Shown piece by piece: positions 46,697 through 58,800 of a stretch of 64,000 nt of DNA (positions are counted from its first letter, which is position 1; every line of letters starts with the position of its first letter). The stretch spans positions 57,250,758-57,314,757 of the forward strand of contig OX485805.1 in assembly GCA_950295325.1 (NCBI GenBank), written 5' to 3'. The DNA comes from Polytrichum commune (Eukaryota > Streptophyta > Polytrichopsida > Polytrichales > Polytrichaceae). Made by a program: the position numbers and the translations under genes. The notes beneath the pieces were generated by a model. It did no database searches and was not told the origin of the DNA. It was given only the letters and a program-made list of their open reading frames with translations.

Positions 46697-48161
46697 CGGG
46701 ATCTGGCCCGTAATTACCCTTGAAGACCCCCACAATATTGAGCCAAGAGTTGATTACTTGTCCCACGCCGCTTCTTCTCCGGTTGCCATGCAGTGAATGC
46801 AAGATCTATTACTTGGGTTGATGATGAATAGTGTGAGCCACTCTAAATCAGATATGTTGTGTAGTGACACGATTGCACTTGAGAACCATTCTGATTGATG
46901 TTGACATTGACCATATTTGGATGGCTGGATGCGTGTTTTTGAGAATTTGGGACACATGCGATATTTGTAATTTTTCAATGTCTGACCATTGGCCACCTCG
47001 TGCTTGTGAAGGTGACTGACACATGCAAAGAGGAGCACCTGCAAACAATGTGAAATTTATCGAAGACAAGTTACTCAACAACTTCAGGCCGTTTCAAAAC
47101 AAGAATCCAATCGCATGAAGAAGAGGCACATGCAGACTCTGCATTTGAAGGTACTCTAGAAAGAGTTTCACCCCACTCCAAGAACGTCGGCACTTCTTGG
47201 TTGCGATTGCTCTGCAGGTATGTTTCAAACTACTAAGCAAAGAGCAGAGTGCATGTGTTGGAAAACTCTGTTATTGTGGATGTGAAAAGGACTGGACATA
47301 AATGAGTCCATGCAACGGAGAGAAAGAGATAGGTACACCGAGAAAGAGACTTGGTGCATTAAATTTGAAGACCAGTCATTGTCTCCACTTGAGAGATGCC
47401 ACCCAACCAGTGTATTTTCTACAGTTTGTTTGTTTTCATTTAAAAAGAATTAGTGAACATGATTTTTTTCAAAATGTTCAATTGACTCTAGAGCCAGTGG
47501 ACTCCATGGTATACAAACTTCTCTACATTTGACACATTCCTCTGATGATTTACTATAGATTGAGTCAAGGGCAAACTATGACGCATGTTACGATTCTTAT
47601 GAGCAAAGATTTGAGTTTATTTGTGATGGTATCATTTGGAAATTCGTTTAAGGTGAGGGAAGCACTGAAATTATTATGGAATTCTGGTTTAAATGGCCAC
47701 CAAAGAGAACAGTCCATACAACACTTGGTTTTATCTTGTGATCACATGCGAAGCAAACTATTGCTCGAGCAGTAACAGGTACCACTGCTTGCAATAATTC
47801 TCCACCCACAATAATTCAAGAATTCATTATACCTACTTTGTTCACTTATGAGGGCTGATTTTGGTGTCCACAGAACCAAGCGACCAGGGAGTTGCTAACT
47901 ATGTAAGTTATTGGTAGCATCCAATTGATACAAAGTTGCATCATCCGTGGAAATCCCGTTCGACATCTCATGTTATGGTGAATTCCACATTTGTCCTGAT
48001 CTGCAAGGTAGATGCACCCGTTTGCAACAACCGCCATAAGGTAGCCTGAAAACATTGAGCGGAAAGGCTGAGCTTCTAGGAGTACGCACTGCAAAATTTC
48101 AATGATTTGGTCCCTCATCCCCGTGCATTATCCTGACACTCTTTAAAATAAGCTCTTATAA
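46697..48161. other. Intergenic, no gene recognised
   Basis: Less AT-rich than average. Minus-strand frames at 46754-47081 and 47846-48118 (up to 96 codons) are unrecognised, and their codons show no family signature. Confidence 0.4.
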
Positions 48162-48596
48162 AGCCCCCTTCACATCAGCTAGGTTGAGAGCTTGAAGAAA
48201 TCAGCCTTCCCACTCGCAAAGAGCCTCCGGTTCAGACTTCACCCAATTCCAGGTTTGTACTTGTGTTTTCAACTCGAGAGCTTTGCCAAGTGTTACAATG
48301 CTTAGATGAAGTCTTGATAGATCTTATGTGAGAAAACTGTGACAAGCTCTTAGTCACTATCCTAACCTGTCTCATGGTCATTGCTTAGGAATGTCGAGAG
48401 TTCAAGCATTCTTTGATTTATCACGATGTCTCTTTCGCTTATGTGACATCACCTCTAAGCATGGCCTCAAACTATTGAGGGGCTTGAAGTAAGGTGAAGC
48501 TCTCAGTAATGTGAGCTTCGAATGAAAGATTGTCAATTCCAGATATCAAACTCCCATAAATTGTGAGCTTGAGCTCGACTACTGTAAATGGGGGCT
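48162..48596. mobile_element. MITE-like element, family G
   Basis: The left end AGCCCCCTTCACATCAGCTA and the right end, read inward, AGCCCCCATTTACAGTAGTC are inverted repeats. Each is followed by a GAGAGCTTG/GAGCTCAAGCTC motif that also occurs in the 7.0-8.3 kb repeat cluster. About 435 bp long and non-coding. The flanks (TAA, AAG) do not give a clear duplication. Confidence 0.62.
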
Positions 48597-51050
48597 AAGT
48601 TAGGCGTAGCAAGTTCAAGTTCCGACACATGGCATAGTACGTATTACATTATTGGTTGCTGTGACTTGAAAGCCAGCCATGTTCCTTTAGCTTTATCAAT
48701 CAGGAGATTAGGTATAGAATAAATTCTCCACCCAAAAGGTCCCCCCCACCCCCTGTTTCAATATCTTCTCAAGTACCGGAATATTATGGGAGAGTTATCC
48801 TCTCACTCAGCATGGCTTTTGGGTGTGGGAGGTGGGTTTTTTATTTGGCATACAACACCTTCAATATTGGGTGCATGCTTGGAGGTAGTGTGGATATTTT
48901 GCATTGGATTTTTGTGGTCGAGAGGGGGTTGTTACTAGAATAACGTTTGTAAAGACACGAGTGGATTTTTCTTACGAAATTGACATGTGAGACACGGGGA
49001 TATGATGGGAGCATAAGGTTCTGGTGGGAGATTGCATACTGTAATAAGACTTCTATAACAAAGACAAAAAATGCCTTGGGGCTTTGTGAATGAAGAATGT
49101 TCATATTGTAATTAGGGTATTAGCCGGTTTAAGAATGTTCTCAAGAGCCGTTTGGCTACATGGGCTTTTAAAACCGATTTTGTTTCATTCTGGTTCATTA
49201 AATGGCCATATTGATTTGGACATTCTAACAAGTAGTAAAATGAGTTTGGCTCTCAATGCACTAAGGTAAGTTACTCTTCATTCAATTTCAAATTCCATCT
49301 CCAAGCATGCACCACAAGTGGATAGGAGAGTTTTATTATTGTGTGCAGGACAACTAATGGAAATTCAACTCAAGACAAAATGTCCCATTGAGTTAAAGGA
49401 TAAGTATGGTGTTAACATGGGATTTGAGTGGGTCTCTCAATCATGGCAAGAGTGTCATGTGGGAAAAAAGTAAGAATACTAATTTACAAAATATTGAGCA
49501 TGGCACTTATCGGGAAATTGTGCCCATTATATTTGCAAAGGATTGTAGTCAAGTTTCTTCAAAAAATTATTAGAGTTATCCTTTAACTCCCAAAGGCTGA
49601 GAATGACTTTTTTTTTTTGTCTAGGCAATCACTTCTACCCAACTATACCAACATGACCATTTATGTTATAATCCATGTACATGATTGAAAGTTTGTGTGG
49701 ATATTTCTAACTTTAGAAAGGGCCATCCATACAGTCAAATCCACCCTAAGAGGTACAAATTTTGGGAGATTTCACTTTGACCTCTGGGGATGAACGTAAT
49801 GGGACATTTAACACGGAGTTAGTTGTTTAAATTTGCATTTAACACCTTCCATGATCTACAAATGGTTGTTTAAGTTTTCGATGCATGCTCGGAGGTAGTG
49901 TGAAGGTTTAAAGACATTGATAATGTTCTATTTCGGTTCATTGAAAGTCAAAAGGCTCATTTTTACATGCCAAGACGTGCTTAGGTGAGTTCAGCATCCT
50001 TTGGTCCCTCAATGAACCAAAATATGATGCTCTTCAAGTGAATTCAAATACTACCTATGAACATGACACGCACCACAAGTAGAAGAAAATTGTTTCTTTT
50101 GTATGTAAAACAACCAATGGGAAATCAAAGGGGGCCAACTCTGCCCAAATAGTCCCCGTTGAGGTAAAGGATAACTCTAATCTGTGAAATACTGATTCCC
50201 AATGATGCTTACAAAACATCAAAGCTTCAAACATCCATTTCAGTAGAGTGATGCTACCACATATAATTGAAGCGCAGGAAGAACGAACAAAGATAAGTCA
50301 AGGATACGTTTTGCGGTGCAGAATTGAACTTAAAGCTTATATTTCTTACACGGCACTTCAGTTGGTAAGGGGGGTTCGAGAACAATGAGTGCAGAATTCA
50401 TGGGGAAATGCACTGCCATTGCTTTGTGCAAGAAATTTGTGCCTTTTGAGTACCAGAAGTGTACTCTCCTCGCCACATGGTAGGGTTTTGGTATCATAAC
50501 AATACTCCACTAAGGTAGCAATACCATAACCCATGAAAATGAGGTGATTTGCATTGAAGATCTGGTCTGACAATCATGAGATAATTTTCCAAGATAGACG
50601 AGAAGGATTCATGAAGAATGCAAGTTGTTTCATATTTTTTTGCCCTACACAAAAAATGCTACAATTTTTCAAAGTGGAAAGTTGTCCAACCCCCTACTCG
50701 TTCACTAGATTCTCCCTACACCGAATACGGTAATCCGCATTTCTGTACATAACATTGCCTAAATCGTTTACCTCATGAGTACATAAACACTTGCATCCCA
50801 TTGGCTACACTAAGTGTACATGCATTGAAGTTGCCGCCGAGCCATGATCCGTTTTAGGAATGGCACTTCACCATTATGACGGCAGTCTAGTGCACGGCTA
50901 GAGGGTGGTTAAAGGGTTATGGTATTTCTACCTTATAGGCCAATGAACCATGTGGTTGGGCATTATGCCCCTCTTACTATGGGCCTCCCTTCCAAAATGA
51001 AAAACACTTAGCTTCAAAGTATTCATTTCATGACACTAAATTCACACTTA
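48597..51050. other. Intergenic, no gene recognised
   Basis: Short frames only. Segments such as GCATGCTTGGAGGTAGTGTG (near 48870) and GCATGCTCGGAGGTAGTGTG (near 49888) show a diverged internal repeat about 1 kb apart. Confidence 0.45.
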
Positions 51051-51150
51051 CACTAGTAAGAAAGGTGGGTCTACATGACACGTCAATCTATCAATCTGGA
51101 CATTTCGTGTTAGATTGGCGTGTCATGTAGACCCACCTTTCCTACTAGTG
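51051..51150. mobile_element. Near-perfect 100-bp hairpin element (mini-CACTA-like)
   Basis: Two 40-bp arms (51051-51090 and 51111-51150) pair at 38 of 40 positions around a 20-nt loop. The ends read CACTAGTA...TACTAGTG, and CACTA is the terminal sequence of CACTA transposons. The flanking triplets are TTA and CTA, a possible decayed 3-bp duplication. It could equally be a young small-RNA precursor. The near identity of the arms implies recent origin. Confidence 0.75.
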
Positions 51151-51317
51151 CTAGCTAACTGTAACTTTGTTGTAGCTTGTATTTAATTGAAGCTACATGA
51201 ACAATATTGTTATTATTAGGCTATTAGCCTTCCTTCGTTGGGTCCCATGTGCATGCTGGCATTTGTCAAGCAAGTCGACTCTCAAACACACTAGTTGGGA
51301 ATGTTAAGAATTTGAGA

Positions 51318-51900
51318 GCCTCTCACTATGCACTCCCCGTTTAGAAAGGGAGCAATACACCGTTTGTGGTATTTAGTGTCACGTACACTATTTGCGAAGG
51401 GCCTAAACTAGATGCCTAGAGGTCTCAAAGTGTCACATCCTTGGTTGCCAATATGATACTATTTGTCAAAGCAAGTAATTTTCAAAGTGAGAAATTATTT
51501 ACAATACAACTTTGAGCATAGCACATTGAGATCCTTTAGGTGATAGTTTTGTGTGTTAGTGTTCAAAGAGAGATATTATTTGAGCACACTAATGGCAGGT
51601 GTCATGTGTTTACATTTGAGTATGCAAGAGGAGGATATTCTTGAGCACACTAATACCAAGTGTCATTTGTGTACTCTTTAGTCAACTTGTAGACCATTTT
51701 GTAATGTAGGCATACACCTCAAAACACTACTGACCATATTCATGGCAAGATATTAGTAAGCACATACGAACAAGTGTCATGAGGTGACAATAATGGTGAA
51801 GTTGTTGATCATTAGTGTATCCTAGCATACGCTTCAAAATAGGGTAAGTGAGACTATTACGCATGTGACACTAAATACCATAAATGGTATCGTGAGAGGC
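51318..51900 (+). mobile_element. MITE family B, copy 3
   Basis: The best-preserved family B copy. The left end has GCCTCTCACTATGCA, then, after about 27 bp of extra sequence, CCGTTTGTGGTATTTAGTGT. The right end, read inward, has GCCTCTCACGATACCATTTA followed by TGGTATTTAGTGTCACATG. Interior blocks match 7507-8050 (reverse) and 35697-36175. Non-coding. Confidence 0.72.
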
Positions 51901-52795
51901 TAAATACTATTATAAGTGTGGCAGCCCAAATATTAAAAATAACAATAATTAGGCTAACGATTCCCCCTAGCACTCCTTATCATTGGTTATTCCTACCTCA
52001 GGATGCAACTCAGATCTAACTTAATATACTTGGCCACTATCTTCCATTTCTCAAGCATCCAAGTGTTGCAATGACTAATCTACTTGGCTATGGCATGCTA
52101 TGTCTCCAACATTCAAGTGTGGGGGCGACTTACCTACTTGAGAACCATTTCACCCTACTCGTTACATGCAATTGTCCACATGTTGAATCAAATTCTCCTA
52201 CAATTGCACATGGATAATGAATTGACCAATTTTTCTCCCCCCCCCCCCCCCTCTCTATATCTTCACTTCTAGTGCTCCCCATTAAAGAAAAGAAAAGAAA
52301 AGAATAGCAAAGAAATTGCCATCTCACAATTGGGACTCCTAAAAGGTTTCGTCTCATGTAGGAAGCTCAGGACAGAAAATCATAACTTAGACATGAATGG
52401 AAGGACATGAAATGTAAGAAAGTGCTTGTGAAGAATTTCCAATTAAAAAGAAAAGACTTGTCGTACCGATTCTAAACAGCTTGTCGATTTCCTTCTCAAT
52501 AAAAAGCTTCTGCCAAGGAGATCTAGTAATTAATTCACAATATAACAGACGAGCTAGATAGAAAAGAAAGATGAGTCTACATCAGTTAAACATTTGTTCC
52601 AAGATGCTCTAAGTATTGTGAAGGCCACACTGCAATAAGTGTTAGAATTTGATTTTCAGACGAGGCATAGTAGATTCAAATGGTGTGAATTGCACATGGA
52701 TGTCTGCAATAACTGGTGTTATGATGTCTCTTACAAACAGGGCTCTGCAAAGTTGATACACTAAATAGTGACCATGCATAAGCCTCCGGAAAAAG
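51901..52795. other. Intergenic, no gene recognised
   Basis: Contains a C15 run at 52237-52251 followed by CTCTCT, and an AAAAG-rich tract near 52286-52303. No gene recognised. Confidence 0.45.
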
Positions 52796-53085
52796 AAAAA
52801 TAGTCGTTACAGTGTTATGAACACTACTCACTAAGGCCCGGTCGCAGAACACCTGGCTATGGAGTTTCTGTACATGCCTGGCTTTCACTTGAGCTATCAT
52901 CTCATCCAAATCTCTAGAACTTGTTCTAGAAACTGAAAAATAGTCGTTATAGTGCTATGAAAAATAGTGGTTACAGTACTTCCTAAGGCCTGGTTGCAAT
53001 AAACCTGGCTATGGAGTTCTTTTACATGCCTGGCTTCCACTTAAACTATCATCTCCTCATCTCTACAATTTGTTTTAAGAAACTG
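52796..53085. repeat. Tandem duplication, two units of about 140-150 bp
   Basis: Unit 1 (from 52796) and unit 2 (from 52936) share AAAAATAGTCGTTAYAGTG, CCTAAGGCCTGGTTGCA-type text, ACCTGGCTATGGAGTT and TACATGCCTGGCTTYCACTT in the same order. It lies on the 3' side of SAUR gene 2. Confidence 0.85.
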
Positions 53086-53447
53086 AAAAAGAGAAGAAAA
53101 AAAAAAGGGCAGATAATAAAACATTGAGTTTCCTGCGAGGCGGCCCCACTGTTGTGGAGAAAAAATTCCTCTCCTGCCACCTTCCGTCGTGCGCTTTAAA
53201 AAATTAAGCTGCAGATGAGTCTGCGCGTAATGTAAAAGCTCGCGGCTCAGGCTGGAGGAGAAGAATGTACCTCCAGGCGTACTGCTATTTCAAGTACTCT
53301 TTCATGAAGCACTGCAATTTCAAGAAGCCTCTGCAGTTTTGATTGCGGTGTCCTGGCTTGCAGCATCTTGAACGCGTCGACCTGCTAGAGAGGACAGTGT
53401 CGTATTCCTGGATAATTAGTCAAAGCAAGCGCAACGCAAAGACGATG
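53086..53447. other. SAUR 2 downstream region
   Basis: Probably includes the 3' untranslated region of SAUR gene 2 (minus strand). An A-rich run is at 53096-53106. No other feature recognised. Confidence 0.45.
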
Positions 53448-53924
53448 CTAGCATCTCGCTCCTTGTGGATTGGAACGATCTGACACGATGAGCTCTGCTT
53501 CTTCTGCAGACTGCGCCGTTGCACCTTCAAGCCACCACAGCAAGTGCTCGAAGACCTCTGGCTTGCAAGCGACACGTAAACCGCCTTCGCATTTGAATCC
53601 AAACTCTTCTTCAGATTTCGCTAGTAATTCCCGAAAGACGCTGTGTTTCAGGTACGAAGTGTGGATGACAAACCGCCTCCTCTCGTTCCCCACGTACACT
53701 GGGAGACAACCGGCTGGGACATCTGGCAAAGGACTGGAGCACTCGTCCTCAGAATCGTAGTGTGCATCCGGCAAGCTTCCCCACGACCGTCTGGAGCTTG
53801 CTAAAGAAGCAGATTCCAACGAGCATGAAGAGGAGCCAGCGCTTTGGCTGCTGCCTTGCAGGCTTTGGCGTGATTTCGACAACACCTTTTGCACAAAACC
53901 TCTGAGCTTTTTCGATGCCACCAT
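53448..53924 (-). CDS. SAUR family protein 2 (small auxin-up RNA), 158 aa
   Basis: An intronless frame from ATG (context AACCATGGTGG, favourable for plant initiation) to TAG. The N-terminal basic helix MVASKKLRGFVQKVLSKSR is typical of one SAUR subgroup. Residues 20-50 are very Ser-rich and 55-66 acidic. Residues 68-133 are the SAUR domain with VPAGCLPVYVG, ERRRFVI, LKHSVFRELL, EEEFGFKCEGGLRVAC and VFEHLLWWLE. The tail is short. Compared with SAUR 1, the domain is clearly homologous but the N- and C-terminal parts are unrelated, so the pair is not a recent tandem duplicate. The expected role is regulation of PP2C.D phosphatases and cell expansion, by family knowledge only. Open frames on the opposite strand here are shadows of this gene. 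Confidence 0.95.
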   Translation of the reverse strand: MVASKKLRGFVQKVLSKSRQSLQGSSQSAGSSSCSLESASLASSRRSWGSLPDAHYDSEDECSSPLPDVPAGCLPVYVGNERRRFVIHTSYLKHSVFRELLAKSEEEFGFKCEGGLRVACKPEVFEHLLWWLEGATAQSAEEAELIVSDRSNPQGARC

Positions 53925-54925
53925 GGTTCACGTCAACACTACTGGCGCTCTACAGCTTCAACTATTGCCAGACTGTTGCTACAGCTTGAGAATATCTCTT
54001 ATCTCTGCTGTAGAACTATAGCATCAGAGGGAATCTACTCCACCGTTTCCCGTAGCTCAATTCACAGACATGCAATTCGCGGATATCTCAACTAAAGGTT
54101 GGCTGTAGGCTCAAAGGAGGACTTAGATAAGTGCACAGACTAATGGCAGAAACTCCACGCCTCGGGATGCTAACAGATCGAAGCTCTTAGAGTGAAGTAG
54201 AGTATGCAACGATCTTCCAAGGAACCCTGTCCGGTTCATATAAGTACCTATGCTCCTGAGTAGTAGACAATGATGTTACGAACACACGTGGAGACTCGAC
54301 AGTATGGACAACAACAACAGCTTTGAAACTTCCTATGCCAAATCACTCACTCCGCGCAAATTACGCCTTCTACTTGTACAACGGAAACTTCAGTTCCCTG
54401 CAGTTACCGAAATTCCAACCACGTCGGGGAAAGACACACGAGTCTTGATGGACCTACAATAAATCTTGCGGCTAGTCAGCTCCCAGATTTAGGGAAGTCA
54501 CCGAATCCCGGGGCCGAGGTCTCGCACTTTCCCGTGTAGATGAGCGACCCGAGTCTTGAAGGGATGAGCAATGCACTCTTTTTCTCTAAACGCCTACCTC
54601 TTGGTTCCACTCGTGCCTCGAAGCGGGCTCGAAGCTAAGCCTCCTTCCTAGATAGAGATATACACCTCACGCATTCAGAGAAAAAAATACACCAGATAAG
54701 TAGGAAAAATCGGTAGAGTCGGGTTCAGATCCTGCGTAGCTTGCTAGTCGAAGAGAATTTGACAAGAATTGGCTTGATTTGTGTGAGAGGAGGTGGCCAT
54801 GGCGGATGTGGCTATGGTCATCGAGGTGACAATTGGTGCGACGCTGGGGAAGAACCGCAAGTTAAATACACCGAACAAGGCGCGTATTAGTATAATCGCG
54901 GTCGTATGTATTATGTTATCTACGT
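53925..54925 (-). promoter_or_regulatory. Upstream region of SAUR gene 2
   Basis: More GC-balanced than most of the window. A TATA-like ACTTATATGAACC motif on the minus strand near 54234-54246 is about 310 bp before the ATG. No canonical TGTCTC auxin element was found close to the start. A B-box-like GGTTCAGATCC near 54724 lacks an A box. Confidence 0.35.
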
Positions 54926-55830
54926 AGAGCCAATGAGAGGGCCTGGGGCTCTGTAATAGGAGAATGAACGACGTTCGTCGTCATATCAGCTTTTCATCCG
55001 ACATCTGTCCTATTGACTGCAAAGTGTCACCATTCCATAGGTGTCGTGCTTTAGGTGTCACAATTTCATCCAACCCATTCTATCCCGTTATCATCATACC
55101 GAAACTCATCCACCAACCCTATTCACAAGAACTAAACATACACACGGCTAGGGGTTTGTGGTGTCTATGTAAACTCATCCACTGAAAAGGTGAAAACGTA
55201 CTGAATTATATTATGACATGTAAATGACTATTTAAGGCTATTTGACTTTAGAAAAAGGGTCAGAAGCCCTGAATTAGCCTAATGTTGTCAAATTGGAATG
55301 TACTGGCTTTCAATCTTGTAGGGGACCTTTTTAACTGGAGCCCATTCGTTCATGATGAATGAGTTTACGTAGACGCCACGAATCCCAAGCCAACACACAC
55401 ACACACACACACAACTGTTTAACGTTGTGACCTAAAGTATTTCATGTACATGAGCAATATGTACCAGTGAGAGGGCCTGGGCTCTGTGGCAAAAGAATGA
55501 TGTTTGTTCATCTAATCATCTTCTCATTGGACATCTCCTCTATTGCTTGCAAAGTATCATGTTTTCATCCATCCCATTCTATTGCGTTATCATCATAGTG
55601 AAACTCATCTATCAGTCCTATTCATACCCATCAAACCCTCTTCACAAGAAGCAAACATAAACAATTGATGATATCGCAACCTAAGGTATTCTATTTACAT
55701 GGAGAATATACCTAGATACCAATGAGAGAATCAATGGCTTTGTGACAATAGACTAATGTTTTTAATGCAATCATTATTTCATTGGACGTAAGTTGTATTG
55801 AATGCAAAGTGTCGCAAGCTCGTAGGGTAA
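54926..55830 (+). repeat. Three diverged tandem copies of a repeat
   Basis: Unit 1 (54926-55160), unit 2 (55468-55660) and unit 3 (55720-55815) each begin with CCARTGAGAGRG/CCAATGAGAGAA. The units then share a GGCTYTGTRRYA block, CATYGGACATCT-type text and TGCAAAGTRTC. Units 1 and 2 also share CCCATTCTATYSCGTTATCA and GAAACTCATC. MITE family D ends occur between units 1 and 2 (near 55160-55190 and 55360-55390). Confidence 0.7.
55393..55413. repeat. (CA)n microsatellite
   Basis: About ten AC units. Confidence 0.95.
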
Positions 55831-58800
55831 TAACCCATAGCATGTGCGTGTATAGGATAGTATATAGTAATAAACCCCATGTGTATACATGTCAAATTTG
55901 ATTCTTGTTTTATATATGCACACATAACAAGCTTTTGAAAATGATCTTTGTGAATATATCACTCACAATTATTCAAATATAAATATCTCAAAATACCATA
56001 ATTATCTTCTTAATGTTGTAAAATTTTAGCATATCATCATAACATTAAAAGGGATTTGAGCCCTTCGGAGGACACTCTCAGCCTTGTTCTTCCTTATTCT
56101 TGTCCTTTCCTGGACCTTTTTCTCAAATCCTTCAAAACCAAGGAAGCAAACTTCAAGGGTTCAGAATGTATTCATTTCTTCGTGTTAAGGAGGCATATTT
56201 GATACCATTATAAGCATATTAGTAAACACATTCTAATGATATATTGCTCATCTCATTTGATGGAGAAATGAGCCTATTGTGCGTTATCAAAGTTTTGGGG
56301 TCCTTCAGCCAATAGATCAATTTAACGGGCAATTGCTATTTTAAGAGTAAACTAGGATGAGCATGCTCATGTTCAAACCCCTCAGCTGTAGGTTTTATAG
56401 GGATCCAACCTGCAATCATAGGGGTTATAGGCTTTGGGGCATGATTGCCGAGGTTGAAATTTGGAGACCATTTCAACCCTACAAAACCCGTGGGGCTGAC
56501 ACTCTCCAAATATTAGAAATTATATGCGACCAAAGATGGGGTCTTTTTTCATGATGGTAATTAAAGTGGCTTCAGAATAAAATAGGCCCCACACAATATG
56601 TGACTTCGAGTTCAAAATAATGTAGGGTATTATTAATTTCATAAAATTAGGCTCATATTATTTCTAAGATACCTTGGTATAAATTTTTGTGCAAAAGGGT
56701 AATAGTGTATACATCCTCCCCCCTCCCGTCCCGCCCATAATGGATGAAAATTTGCCGGCATATGAAAAATGGGTGAAGAACGTTGGATGATGAGTTAGGT
56801 CATGCTGTTGCATTTTTAGAGTTTGGTGTATACGAAGGGTAAGAGGCTAAACGGCATTGCAACGAATTATTGGCTCTTCCTTTTGAGATGATTCCTGAAA
56901 ACCCTAAACAAGTTCATTTGTTGATTTATAATAAACATATGGTACATGAAAATGACTAACCCCAACCTTTCAAAATATCAAAAGTTACTACAAAATATGA
57001 AAAATATGAAAATTACCTAATTGAATGGATCGTTTAATTGCTTGTGAGCTAGATAATTACCCCCCCCCCCCAATTAATTTTTTTTTTAAAAACCCAGCTA
57101 CACCCTCACCGCACGTGGTTCCTCTGAGACACACTAAGTTTTAGCCCCATGACAAAATCCTAAATCTCTATACATTTCAATTAATATTGATGAAGATTTG
57201 TCCTCTACAAGCCTCTAAAATCATGCCTTCTAGAAAGGTATTGTGCTATGAGCCCCTAGACCATCCACCTTCAACTAGGCCCCACCACATAAAATTCACA
57301 ATAAATGCATATTAACTTTGCTTTTTTAAAATAAAAAATAAAAACATATTTTAGAATTAAAATATTATCTTTTACAAGCCTTTGGAAGTAAAACCTTTAG
57401 GTTTTAAAATTAAGTAATTCCATTATTGTTGAAATCGTCTCTTCTAAATTTCTATGAAGGCATTCTCCTAAACAGGATATTGTCCCATTCTATTTGAAGG
57501 AAATGGTTGCTTAATAGGCCTATGTTAAATGGGCACTACCAATATGATCTTGCGGATCATCAAAAAAAACTCTGAGCATTCCAAAAAAATTAGTGGGTAC
57601 TACCTTTAAACGATCCTCAAAACTTGATTATAGGGGTCTAAAAGGTCATTATGTTAATTCACAGACTTTATGGGCATATCCTAAAAACTTGGTTACGTGG
57701 GCGTGTTCGTGCTCATGTCCTAGCTTCCCTCTCCAAGCGTCTTCAATAGGTGCAATGTGCATGAATCTGTAAGGGGGTCTAAGGTAGGGTCCCATTCCAA
57801 GGAGAAGGGAAGGAATGTTACAAGTTCTAAGGGTCCAACAGGGTAGCAAGTATATATGCAATTGACAACAATCTCCTAACTTGGTGCTAAAGTACCACTT
57901 GGCACCCGCCTTTACTGCTTTGCATGTCAGGGTTAGTATCAAATGTGGAGCACTTCGATAGTGGGAGCAAAACAATGTCGTGGTTGTTGCTTGCAAACAC
58001 AAGCCAAAACCTCATGTTAGACATGGACTATATGAAAGTTGGTTGAGAGGGTTTAGCTGGTTTATTCACATGTCCCAACATCTATTACAACCACATATCT
58101 GCCCATCAGAAAGGAAATGGATTTGGATCAAGGACCCATCTATGCAGATTCGTCCAAGCGGGTGAAAGTGTTAGTGAGCCATGTATAGTTCGTACTTTAC
58201 TTCTTATTGATCATTCACGTATGAATTGGTGTTGTGATTTCCAATCAACAAAGTAATGTTCGAAGAGCATATATTGCTTCAAAAAACATGAAAATTTTTC
58301 CTTACACTTTTATTATCGTGAGATTGTAGGCACATGTGATAGAACATTCTCAAGGGAGCATGGCTATTTGTATACATATTATGTTTTCAAATAAACATAT
58401 GGTGTTGGATATGTCAATACACTTCTAATATACCTTATTTTTAAGAAAGATATGTAATTCTTAATGAAAACAAAATATGATGGGGAAGGGAAAAAAAAGA
58501 AAAAAAAAAGCTACTTTCTAATGTTAAATCTATGTAGTTAAATGATAAGTAACAAAAATTTAATAGAAACAATTGCTACAATATTACCATAATCAACTCT
58601 ACATATTTGATCAAAGGATCCTTCTTCACAGTTACACCAGAGGATCCTACAATAAAAAAATCAACATCTTCTAACTATGGATTTGGACTAGTCCACTATT
58701 AGTTATATACCAAGTTAATCCATCACCTCTTATTTGTGTTATAACGATCTTTATGTTCCATACCCACTTTCAAGCTTGGCATATAAACGATTGCATTACC

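Noticed and set aside
46521-46802. Overlapping frames of 91 and 75 codons on opposite strands
   Set aside because: Both arise from the palindromic arms of MITE family F.
53470-53760. 96-codon plus-strand frame
   Set aside because: It is the antisense shadow of SAUR gene 2, which has full domain support on the minus strand.
54719-54738. GGTTCAGATCC, another B-box-like motif
   Set aside because: One mismatch, no A box upstream and no tRNA fold.
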